In this document: one piece after another, positions 34,601 to 46,600 of the stretch | Position numbering within the stretch: the first letter of the stretch is position 1 | Layout: the number at the start of each line of letters is the position of its first letter | Assembly (NCBI GenBank): GCA_963978545.1 | Contig: OZ021727.1 | Span: 44,491,385-44,555,384 of the forward strand | Direction: 5' to 3' | Length of the DNA stretch: 64,000 bases | Origin: Linyphia triangularis | Taxonomy: Eukaryota; Arthropoda; Arachnida; Araneae; Linyphiidae | The notes under the pieces: model-generated | What the model was told of the DNA's origin: nothing | What the model saw: the letters and a program-made list of their open reading frames with translations, nothing else | Databases searched by the model: none | Made by a program: the position numbers and the translations under genes

Positions 34601-37600
34601 CTAAATTATACATGAATTTTTTTTTATTTGAGAGGTGCTGACAATATATCATTAATACAGAGATTTTTAACTTCCACCCATAATTTCTAAATAACTTATA
34701 CATAAATTTCAGAAAACTGAAACGGAATGTGTTTTACAAGACGCTTATTTTGTAAGATGAATATTCAATATTAATATAACTGAGCAAAGTTCATTACGGA
34801 AAAAACTTGTAAAAGATACTTATATTTTGAAAATAGTTTGAAATATCCTTTTAAATTTATGAATGCTCGCTTTCGAAAGACACAAATAAAACTGATATTA
34901 CACATGATAATTAACACATGCATAACATTAATCAAACAAAGTGGAATTTTTATTGCTTGTGACCGATAACTTTTCAGTGAAGTAGAACTTACATAGGAAA
35001 TTTGTGCAAACTTTTTCAACTTTTAAACCAAGTATTATGTAAAATTATAAATTACGATAGGAAATAGCACACTTCAGAATCGGAACAAGTCTTCTAGTTA
35101 AGCTAAATTTATTTCTCAAGGAATTGAAAGCATACCAGACAAGTCCTTATCATTTCGCATCTTTTCTCATGTTGCAAGAAGACATACTTTGTAAAAGATC
35201 GTCGTTGCACTTAACAAAAATCAGTAAAAATAAATGTATTTTCTATGGCAAAGATAAAACTTCACAACTTAATTACTGAAATTTAGCTAAGTTGCATATG
35301 GTTTATTCACATAACTCGCATATGCTTCGAATGTTGAAATATATTTGTCATTTGAAATCAAACTAATCGAAAATAAATGCTACCTACATTTTCAAGTCGG
35401 AAATTACTATTAAATAAACTTTACATGTAAAACATTGTCATGTTAAAAAGAAAAATCTACAAAAATGTAAATGATAATTTTACTGTTGGTACATAAATGA
35501 TGAATAATTTATGATTTTATTCTAGGAAAACGTTTTATTGTCTAACAGAGAACTTAAACTTTAACAGAAAAATAAAAAAATACAATTTTTATATCCTATC
35601 ATGCTTGTCGAAAATTGAATTTATTAGCTGTTGTAATAGATTTTTATTGTCCAAATTTCTATAGTTTTTCTTCCCGGTGCAATAAAATTAAGTTCATGTG
35701 TAATGATTAGGTTTTTTTTTTTTTTTATGAATCTTATAAATTTAATGAAATTATTATGACCTAAGAGATTGAGTGAACTGAATAAATCAATGATGTAAAT
35801 TTAAACAGTGACTTGAACTGATACATACTATAACTGTAAAGAAGTATGACAAAGTGATAGATGAAGTAAAAATAGAAGTTGAATGAAATGTGTTGAAAAA
35901 AGTTGAAGACGACAAGAAATTCGTAATTGAGAATTATCATTGACTTATATTAACTTCGTTTTCTTGCTTATGACAAGAAAATACACTCTTTCTTATTAAG
36001 AACCAACTTGATATCTTATCATAGAATGACAATGATGAAATATCTATACATTAAAAAAAAAATACCAAACTTAGACATAGCAAATTTCTTGAAATTCATG
36101 TATAATGCGAGAAGTTTTACTGGAAATATAGAAGATACAACATTGAAAGATGTGAATGTTTCGAAGTACTTTATCAGAAATAAAAAAAAAAATGCGCTGA
36201 GATTCGCTATAAAAAATTTTAGGAGAAAGTTTAAACAAAATTTAAAATCAAACATGCTTTTAAATGGGAACACAAATATTAAAACTATAGCACATTAAAC
36301 AATTTATATTACGTCATCTCAGTTGTATCAAACTGGATAACATGAAAAACAACCACAAACTGAATAAACATGAAAATTATCAATATATGTGGAAAAGTTT
36401 CCTTTTTTCACATATAAAAAAAATAACACATTGACGTACGTTAAGATCACGAAACATGCATAATCATATACGGATAAGAGCAACCAATGTTGCGGGGAGA
36501 TATTCACATGATGGTCAATATCCCATGAATAAATTGATTGATTGAATTTATAATGCTAATTCCAATAGTATTCCACGTAACTTCAACTTCATATGTTACA
36601 CTATAGATATATTTTTTCAAATATATTGACTTTCGAAAAATCATCCTTCAATACAAGAATGATCATAGTAAGAATAAAAGAAAAGATACTAAGCATTGAT
36701 TTAAAGTGTATTTATTTCAACTTAGCAACAAATCATATGCTTGAAACGAAAATTGCTTCGAACCAAAGTATAACCATCCAATTTCATTGATTCCTACAAG
36801 GACATTTTTCTCATCTAGTAATTGAATTTTTTTTTTTTCCTCATACACATTATAAGTGATGTCCAATCAGGTGTAGAATAGTTGAAGATATCCGACCTCT
36901 TTCTAAATATTAATAAGTCACTGTTGAAAAACTTATAAAAATTTCAATTTACACTTAAAGTTTTTTTTTTTTTATATATATTTCAAAGAATTTTTTCAAA
37001 TCAATATGTATATTTAAATACTGAAACTTATTCACTTCAATAAATGTATGTTTAAGTTATAAAACTCTTCGTATGTATTGAAAAATTGTAACTTTTCGTC
37101 TTCTTTGTATAAATCGATAACTTATACACTAGTTCTTCATCAATTAATCTTCTAAGTAAATCTTTCAAAGGTAAAAACATACTTATAGCTTTGCATTTGT
37201 AACAAGTTAAATTGTACATGTTTCATGTGAAAGTTACAAAATTTCAGATATTTTCATGGAAAACATATAAAATTTTAATTTCACGAGAAACATGTACAAT
37301 TTAACTTGTTACAAATGCAAAGCTATAAGTATGTTTTTACCTTTGAAAGATTTACTTAGAAGATTAATTGATGAAGAACTAGTGTATAAGTTATCGATTT
37401 ATACAAAGAAGACGAAAAGTTACAATTTTTCAATACATACGAAGAGTTTTATAACTTAAACATACATTTATTGAAGTGAATAAGTTTCAGTATTTAAATA
37501 TACATATTGATTTGAAAAAATTCTTTGAAATATATATAAAAAAAAAAAAACTTTAAGTGTAAATTGAAATTTTTATAAGTTTTTCAACAGTGACTTATTA

Positions 37601-40600
37601 ATATTTAGAAAGAGGTCGGATATCTTCAACTATTCTACACCTGATTGGACATCACTTATAATGTGTATGAGGAAAAAAAAAAAATTCAATTACTAGATGA
37701 GAAAAATGTCCTTGTAGGAATCAATGAAATTGGATGGTTATACTTTGGTTCGAAGCAATTTTCGTTTCAAGCATATGATTTGTTGCTAAGTTGAAATAAA
37801 TACACTTTAAATCAATGCTTAGTATCTTTTCTTTTATTCTTACTATGATCATTCTTGTATTGAAGGATGATTTTTCGAAAGTCAATATATTTGAAAAAAT
37901 ATATCTATAGTGTAACATATGAAGTTGAAGTTACGTGGAATACTATTGGAATTAGCATTATAAATTCAATCAATCAATTTATTCATGGGATATTGACCAT
38001 CATGTGAATATCTCCCCGCAACATTGGTTGCTCTTATCCGTATATGATTATGCATGTTTCGTGATCTTAACGTACGTCAATGTGTTATTTTTTTTATATG
38101 TGAAAAAAGGAAACTTTTCCACATATATTGATAATTTTCATGTTTATTCAGTTTGTGGTTGTTTTTCATGTTATCCAGTTTGATACAACTGAGATGACGT
38201 AATATAAATTGTTTAATGTGCTATAGTTTTAATATTTGTGTTCCCATTTAAAAGCATGTTTGATTTTAAATTTTGTTTAAACTTTCTCCTAAAATTTTTT
38301 ATAGCGAATCTCAGCGCATTTTTTTTTTTATTTCTGATAAAGTACTTCGAAACATTCACATCTTTCAATGTTGTATCTTCTATATTTCCAGTAAAACTTC
38401 TCGCATTATACATGAATTTCAAGAAATTTGCTATGTCTAAGTTTGGTATTTTTTTTTTAATGTATAGATATTTCATCATTGTCATTCTATGATAAGATAT
38501 CAAGTTGGTTCTTAATAAGAAAGAGTGTATTTTCTTGTCATAAGCAAGAAAACGAAGTTAATATAAGTCAATGATAATTCTCAATTACGAATTTCTTGTC
38601 GTCTTCAACTTTTTTCAACACATTTCATTCAACTTCTATTTTTACTTCATCTATCACTTTGTCATACTTCTTTACAGTTATAGTATGTATCAGTTCAAGT
38701 CACTGTTTAAATTTACATCATTGATTTATTCAGTTCACTCAATCTCTTAGGTCATAATAATTTCATTAAATTTATAAGATTCATAAAAAAAAAAAAAAAC
38801 CTAATCATTACACATGAACTTAATTTTATTGCACCGGGAAGAAAAACTATAGAAATTTGGACAATAAAAATCTATTACAACAGCTAATAAATTCAATTTT
38901 CGACAAGCATGATAGGATATAAAAATTGTATTTTTTTATTTTTCTGTTAAAGTTTAAGTTCTCTGTTAGACAATAAAACGTTTTCCTAGAATAAAATCAT
39001 AAATTATTCATCATTTATGTACCAACAGTAAAATTATCATTTACATTTTTGTAGATTTTTCTTTTTAACATGACAATGTTTTACATGTAAAGTTTATTTA
39101 ATAGTAATTTCCGACTTGAAAATGTAGGTAGCATTTATTTTCGATTAGTTTGATTTCAAATGACAAATATATTTCAACATTCGAAGCATATGCGAGTTAT
39201 GTGAATAAACCATATGCAACTTAGCTAAATTTCAGTAATTAAGTTGTGAAGTTTTATCTTTGCCATAGAAAATACATTTATTTTTACTGATTTTTGTTAA
39301 GTGCAACGACGATCTTTTACAAAGTATGTCTTCTTGCAACATGAGAAAAGATGCGAAATGATAAGGACTTGTCTGGTATGCTTTCAATTCCTTGAGAAAT
39401 AAATTTAGCTTAACTAGAAGACTTGTTCCGATTCTGAAGTGTGCTATTTCCTATCGTAATTTATAATTTTACATAATACTTGGTTTAAAAGTTGAAAAAG
39501 TTTGCACAAATTTCCTATGTAAGTTCTACTTCACTGAAAAGTTATCGGTCACAAGCAATAAAAATTCCACTTTGTTTGATTAATGTTATGCATGTGTTAA
39601 TTATCATGTGTAATATCAGTTTTATTTGTGTCTTTCGAAAGCGAGCATTCATAAATTTAAAAGGATATTTCAAACTATTTTCAAAATATAAGTATCTTTT
39701 ACAAGTTTTTTCCGTAATGAACTTTGCTCAGTTATATTAATATTGAATATTCATCTTACAAAATAAGCGTCTTGTAAAACACATTCCGTTTCAGTTTTCT
39801 GAAATTTATGTATAAGTTATTTAGAAATTATGGGTGGAAGTTAAAAATCTCTGTATTAATGATATATTGTCAGCACCTCTCAAATAAAAAAAAATTCATG
39901 TATAATTTAGTTTGTCCAGATGATGTTCAATTTTACGTAGTAACAAACTCTATATTTTTCAAATTTATGCTAGTTTTTCACAAGAAAAAAAAAATATATA
40001 TTCTTTAAGTTTGCCTAGCAAACTTTTTTCAGTATTTAAATTTTCTAAGTACATTCCATCACATGAGTAGTTAACTATTTCCACTAAGGAAAATATCTTA
40101 TTATTTTAGTGTGTTTGATTGATGTTAGATTTTTATGTTTCTGATTGGTGATTTGCATATACTCTTTTAAAAACTTTACACAATTCGTAACATATATGTT
40201 AGAAATAATAGTATATCGCATCTGAGATTGAAAAAATTTATAACTATTATCATGTAAAGAAGGTTAAATTTTAAAAACATGTCGTTGAATATGAGTGTTA
40301 CCATGAAAAAAGTTAACTAAATTACTTGTGATTTCCTTTCAGAGTATAAAAAGTTTCTTTCAATTTATCTTAAGATGTTTTAAAAGTCTTGCAGGTGATT
40401 TTCAAAACTTGAATGCATATCTACAATGTATTTAATATCTACAATTTATTTAATATTTTCCCCCAATTCACCTTTCAAGTAAAATAAACCTTAGTCAGCA
40501 TGTATTGCACGAGTTAATACGACACCTTAACGTATATTATTACAAAGTAAATTGTCTAAGTCTTTCTTGAAGTAACATAAATTTCCAACTTGTATTGATT

Positions 40601-43600
40601 TTCCGATTGAAAAGTAGAGGTGAAATTTTTTCTTTGGAGTATCTATATCTAATATTTATTTTAAATCTCTTACTATTTTTCTTCTATGTAACAATTTTGT
40701 TAAGTTTTACCCGTATTGTAGCATATAATCCCACTGAGTTTGAACAATATTCAATGTTTTAAATAATAGAAAAGTTTTCAAGTAGAAATGATCTTAAATT
40801 CTCCAAGTGAATCTTACTTTTTGGAAGAAAGTCCATGCGAATTCTACCTTCACTTACTAATATGTCTTTGAAATCCACTTTATTCATTCCAAGTTTTCAC
40901 AAACATTTCATTATGAAAACGGCAAAGTAGGAAAACGATAATCTCAAAGACCTGCTGACACATCACAGCATCACCCGCTGCTTGCGCGTCGATGCTGTTG
41001 TTCTTGCTGTACAAATCTCCCGACCTGTTCCAACAAGTTTTAGCGTGACTCATCCTCCGATCTAAAAATGCCGGCGAATGGCGTATCACCTACCGCTACC
41101 CTGATTGGCTAATTACCGTCACCTGCTTATCTTCCCATTTAAAGATGTGAATTTTATATGTAACGTGAATTTTTACGCTAATGCTTAAATTCTTTGCTAT
41201 AGAAAGTTCAAGTATGTTAGTTTTTTCTCTTTTATGTTACATTTTAAACATATGATACGAAATTTTTACGTTATGTTTATCTTAGAAATTTTAAGTATAT
41301 TATTTTTTTTCTTATTTAACATTAACCTAAGAGTTTAATTGTATATGAAGAGTAAATTGTCACGTTAAAGTTTAAGGATATGATATTTTTGTGAGGTAAA
41401 TTTTCGTGTAAAGGTTAAAATTCTTTATCTTTGAAATTTTTATTCTGTTAAATTTCCCATTATTTAACATTAACCTAAGAAAATAATTGTGTATGAAAAT
41501 GTCGCGTATTGTTTAAATTTTTGTCGAAGAAAGTTTAAGTATGTTATTTTTTTTCTTCTCTAATTTAGCATTATTCTTACACATTTTAAAGATAAAAATG
41601 TTATGTGTGAAATAAATTTTCGCGTATTGTTTCAATTCCTTACCTTATAAATTTTTAATATTTCTTTTTCTCTAATTTAGCGTTATTCTTACACATTTGA
41701 AAGACATAATTTTTATATGTGAGGTAAATTTTTGCGTATTATTTAAATTCTTTGCCTTATAAATTTTTAGAGCTTCTTTTTTATCTTATTTATCGTTGAT
41801 ATAAGAGTATGATTGTACATGTGAAGTTAATTTTCACGTTCAATTTTAAATTCTTTGCCTTGTAAATTTTTAGTGTTTCTTTTTTTCTAAAAGTTAGAGT
41901 TGTCATTATACATTTTAAAGACATGAATGGCAATGTTTGAATTCTTTGTCGTAGAAATTATAGGTATGTTATACTTTCCTCCTGCATGTCAAATTTAAAG
42001 TCGTGATTTTTATGTGTAAAGTAAATTTTTGCGTTAATGTTAAAGTTATTTGTCGTAGAAAGTTTAAGTATGTTACTTTTTTCTTTTATTCAGCGATATT
42101 TTAAATACATGATTTTTATATATGTAGTAAATTTTCACTCAAATGTTAAAATTATTTATCGTAGAAATTTTAAGTATGCTAATTCTTCTTACACGTCACA
42201 TTTTAAAGTCGTGATTTTTATATGTGAAGAAAATTTTTTACGTTAATGTCAAAGTTATTTGTCGTACAAAGTTTAAGTATGTTACTTTTTTTTCTTCTTT
42301 TATTTAGCGATATTTCTACATATTTTAAAGTCGGGATTTTTATGTGTAAAGTAAAATGTTACGTTAATGTTAAAGTTATTTGTCGTAGAAAGTTTAAGTA
42401 CGTTACTTTTCTCTTGCATGTTATATTTTAAAGTCGTGATTTTTATATATGAAGGGAATTTTCGAGTAAAGGTTAAATATTTATCTTAGAAATTTTAAGT
42501 AAGTTACTTTTTTTCTTTTATTTAACGATATTTTTACTCATTTTAAAGTGATTTTTATGTGAAAAGTAAATTTTTTACGTTAATGTTAAAGTTATTTATC
42601 TTAAATAGTTTAAGTATGTTACTTTTTTCTCTTATTTAGTGATATTCGTACACATTTTAAAGACATGATTTTTATTCGTAAAGTAAATTTTCACGTTCAC
42701 TTTTTTTTATAAGTTTATTTTTTATAATAATAATAATAAAATCTGATAATTATTACTAAATATTATCTTTATATTTAATAAATTTCATAATTACTCCAAT
42801 TGAAACAACTGTCTACGCTAAAAACCCATTCGCTACACTATGACGTCACGAACAAATTATCTATCACTTTAACTGTTTCAAGCAAGATCGTTACACAACA
42901 ACTCAACTCGCAAACGCGTTGAAGCGTGTTGAAACATCCCTAGTCTCGCTCCCCTCCCGTCTGACGGGTCGATAGTCAGTAGCACCCTCTACCGTGAAAC
43001 CTGATTGGTCGGTGAAGTCACGTGATCACCCCTCATATATAGACGCTACCGGTTGCCGTCTCGCCATTTCTACTTAGATGCCTGTGTGTGAAAGACGTGT
43101 TTAATACTTCGTGCTTTTTTTCTCATCGCGATTCTGTTCGTACTTGTGTAGTTATTCACAGTTATTTTAGCTTCGCAGATTTCGTTTCGATTATTCGGTA
43201 AGTGAATTTTTAAACATCTTCTCACCCCAACAAACCAAGAGAGCCTTGTCGGCCTATGACGACAAGCGGTATCTGCTGGAAGATGGCATAATCAGCTATG
43301 CCTATGGTCACTTCAAAATTCCTTAAATCATTCATTTAATCCTTAATTATTTTTTTTTATCTCTTTAAGCCTTAATTTAACTAAAATATTACTTTAACTA
43401 ATTTTTTAAAAACTTATTTAACGTTAATTTTTTTCCAGGATTTTGTATGTGACCATTAAATTTAATTCATGAGAGAAATATACGTTCTCACAAGTCTTCT
43501 TTTAGACTAAAACTTTAAAATTGTTAAGAGGTGAAGATATCTTCTTAAAGGATATCATCGGATGGTTGGTTAGTGACCTCAAGTTTCAAAGAAATATACG

Positions 43601-46600
43601 TTCTTTGGAATAAGATTTTTTTTTTTTGTTAGGGTGGAGTGAGGCGGTATCAATTCTTCCTAAAAGAGGTATCGGGCTGGAGGTGGGTCCTCACCTTTAA
43701 TAAATAATTTTTCAAAATTTATTAATTGTAATTCTAAAGTCTTAACTTATTCAAAATTAGTTAGGGAAGGGGGGTGGGTAGATGAGTTACCATGAAGGCA
43801 ACGTCCGATAGTCGATATTTTAACAATTGTTTGGTAAAATATTGAAATGTCACGTGTAGCTCGGGGTTAGGGTTCTTTAGACCCTTAGCAAATGGCCTTC
43901 CTTTTATTAACTTTTCAAATTTAACATTTTTATTTGTGTAACTTTGTTGCAGGTATTTTAACTTGATTAAAGGATATGTAAGTAACTCGCTAGAAAACCA
44001 AACAGTCAATCAGGAGTTAACTTTTGGTCACATGTTTAAAACTTATCAGTCACAAGCGAGCATTTAGATGACCGATCAGATCTCGTTGCCAACACCTGAA
44101 AACTAAATTTGGTATATATCCAATGTTATCACCACTTAAAACGTAAATCTTAACATAGAATGACGCCATACCCACTGTGACGTCATTAGTAAAAATACCT
44201 ATCACTCTAACTTATTCATTTATAAGCAGCCCTAGAACAACTCAACTCAGTCTGAAAGGTAAATCGACACTAAAAAGTGTTGCCATCGCTCTAAACTTTG
44301 ATATAAAACACATTATGACGTCATACCTACTGTGACGTCACGCAATAAAAACCTATCATTCTAACTTATTCGTTTACAAGCAGTCCTAGAACAACTCAAC
44401 TCCATCTTAAAGGTAAATCGAAACTAAAAAGTGTTGCCATCGCTCTAAACTTTAATATAAAACACATTATGACGTCATTCCCACTGTGACGTCATACACA
44501 AACAGCTTATAATGAAACTAAAACAACAGCAGGAGGGGAACAACTCCACTCCACTTCCGGTCACGTGGTTTCCGGTGACGTCATATCCGGTGATGGCACT
44601 TCCTGTGACGTCATATCCGGTCACGCCTCCTTCCGGTGACGTCATCGTCCCCCGTCCCTGCACCGGCACCGCCTTGGCCCCGGAGCCCTATTTTCTAACT
44701 ACTGGCGCGGTCACTGGTACACTGCTGATCGTTAAAAAACTGTTTTTTCGCGGTCGCGGATATGTGACTGATGAAAAAAATAGATAAAAACAATCTTTGA
44801 TGCGGATTATATATCATGCTAAAATTTCAGCTCGATCGGTGCAGAACTTTTTGAGTTTTTGAAGCGTACACAAACCAACATAACATTTTTATATATATAG
44901 ATTATTTTAATACGTATACTGTTTTATTTTTTATCTAAGTTATCAGGCTTTGCAGTAAGAAACTGTTTTTAATATTAGATCTTACCAAGTAGCTCTTTTG
45001 TTATTAATCCTATAAAATAACTTTGTATATAAAACGTAGCAAATTTAGGGATCTACAATTTTTATGATGTACTTTTATGGATATCATCTAAAAACGACAA
45101 GAATCTTAAATCGGTATTTTTACGAAAGAATTTTTGCTGTGATGCTTTTCATACAATTTGTTTTTCATACACTAGTTCTACAAAGCAAACTTTGCACATA
45201 CATAAGTTGTAGAAAATGTAATACTCTTATAACCTAAAATATAATTTTTTCCCCTATAAAATGCAGTGGAAAAAGGATATGATCAGTATACTGAAAAAAA
45301 TCAAAAATTTCAGAATTCAGAAGATTTTTGGTGCACCATGGCGAAAATGGTGAATTGATATTACCGTTATTGTATATATATGTATATATATATATTATTT
45401 AATATATTTCCACTTTTTATTTTACATTATCATTAGTATTATATATATATATATATTGTTTTTTTTTTTTGGTTTTTTTAAATTATCAGACTCTGCAGTA
45501 AGAAGCTATTTTTAAACCCCTACCTATACATAAAATATTATAGGTTATCATCTCGTAAACCTTCAAAGAAGAGTAGGTCCTCAGTTATTAGTCCTAGATA
45601 GTAACTTTTAGTATAAAACTTATAGCAAATTTATAGATCTACAACTTTTGAATAATATATTTTTCCCTACGACTTATTGTTATGAAGATATAATTGAAAA
45701 ACTCGTCAAAAAACTTAAAAAAGCAGCACTTTTACGAAAAAGTTTTTACTTTGATGCTACGTAACTCTTTACATAATAGCTTTACAAAAGCAAATTGTAA
45801 ACAAAAGTTGTAAAAAATTTAATATTCTACAACTTTTAAATTTAATCTTTATTTTTAAAATACATTGCAAAACAGTTATGATCTACAAACTGAAAAACGT
45901 ATTTTTTTTGGTGCACCACGGAAAATACACAAAGCAGAGTAACCTCTTTGTTATTAGTCATAGAAAATAAAAACTTGACACAAATCTTAAAAAAGTAGTA
46001 GCAGGTATATATTTTTTATATCTCAAAGCTAATTACATCTCTGTATTAGAATTAGTTACTTTTTTCTTTGAAATATCTTTAAAATATTGTCCTCATCTAC
46101 ACGCTACCATGAGCCGGGCAACGTCGAGTCATGCTAGTATTATGCAATAAACCTGTTTAATAATATAAATCCGGTGTGAAGCTATATTAGTAATTTTAGT
46201 TGTAAATTAATTTAATAGTGTCATATTGTTTAATCAAAGATTCTTTAACTTTTTGAAGGTTCTGTACATGTCTAACGTTCTGTTGGGTCCAGTTCTTGCT
46301 CTTAGTGCTGTAACAGACTTCTCCATTGAGGCGGCAATAATTATTTGTGGTTCTGTGTGCACTTTTTATTGTGTATTGGTAAGAAAAATACTATGCATAT
46401 TTTAATACTAACTTACTCTTCTTAGAGATAACTTTTTTGTTGTCAAGTCACAATCCTACTGTTTCCATTAGAAAATTCTCATTAATTGCAGTTGCACATT
46501 CTTTAATAACTTTATACGGCTATGGGGATTATTAAATTATCATTAATCAGGATTTTAGGCTTTCTAAATGTTTGCCACAAGTTTGGCAGGGTTCTATAGT

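Larger units (their letters stand above)
29808..37224 (+). repeat. Palindrome left arm (7,417 bp)
   Basis: From terminus to centre the arm holds a GC-rich CRE/CCGGAA block (29820-29960), a 154-bp tandem repeat with TGACGTCA (30017-30400) and a small unassigned frame at 30502-30750. Then come the polymerase-like relic (31185-31340, minus), the promoter-like island (about 31440-31520) and a ninth TGACGTCA (31663). After these follow a degenerate tandem array (31800-33360), a second GC-richer island with a 69-codon frame (33370-33640) and 3.6 kb of AT-rich DNA without recognisable genes up to the spacer. Confidence 0.9.
29808..44703. mobile_element. 14.9-kb palindromic element, Polinton/Maverick-like
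   Basis: Arms 29808-37224 and 37287-44703 are reverse complements; every coordinate pair I checked sums to 74511, so there are no net indels. Termini are AGTAGTTAG...CTAACTACT. A 6-bp duplication, GGCGCG, flanks it (29802-29807, 44704-44709), and the outside sequences rejoin as one Helentron. Six-bp duplications and 5'-AG termini are features of Polintons. Each arm ends with TGACGTCA arrays, an outward promoter-like island and a frame resembling the end of Polinton DNA polymerase B. No integrase, capsid or ATPase was recognised, so it would need enzymes supplied in trans. Structure seen directly; family assignment inferred. Confidence 0.85.
37287..44703 (-). repeat. Palindrome right arm (7,417 bp)
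   Basis: Reverse complement of the left arm. All open frames recur as exact mirror images with identical translations (for example 30502-30750 and 43761-44009). Confidence 0.9.
26323..44902 (-). mobile_element. Helentron (rolling-circle transposon), interrupted by two later insertions
   Basis: The low-coordinate end has TACTAGCTGTACCC followed by the hairpin GCCACGCTTCGCTGTGGC. The high-coordinate end has the familiar tract 'gcagaactttttgag...' running to TTTTATATATATAG. The minus-strand helicase relic places its 3' end at low coordinates. Removing the palindrome plus one GGCGCG rejoins the sequence cleanly. The Rep domain and helicase N-terminus are missing, so it was already an internally deleted copy. 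Exact end bases are uncertain by a few nt. Confidence 0.7.

Noticed and set aside
29808..44703. Palindrome as an assembly or chimeric-read artefact
   Set aside because: The two flanks differ, carry an exact GGCGCG duplication and rejoin as one Helentron; an artefact would mirror the flanks as well. Read-level proof is still needed.
44512..44787. 91-codon frame crossing the palindrome right end
   Set aside because: It runs across the element boundary into Helentron sequence and so cannot be an ancestral gene.
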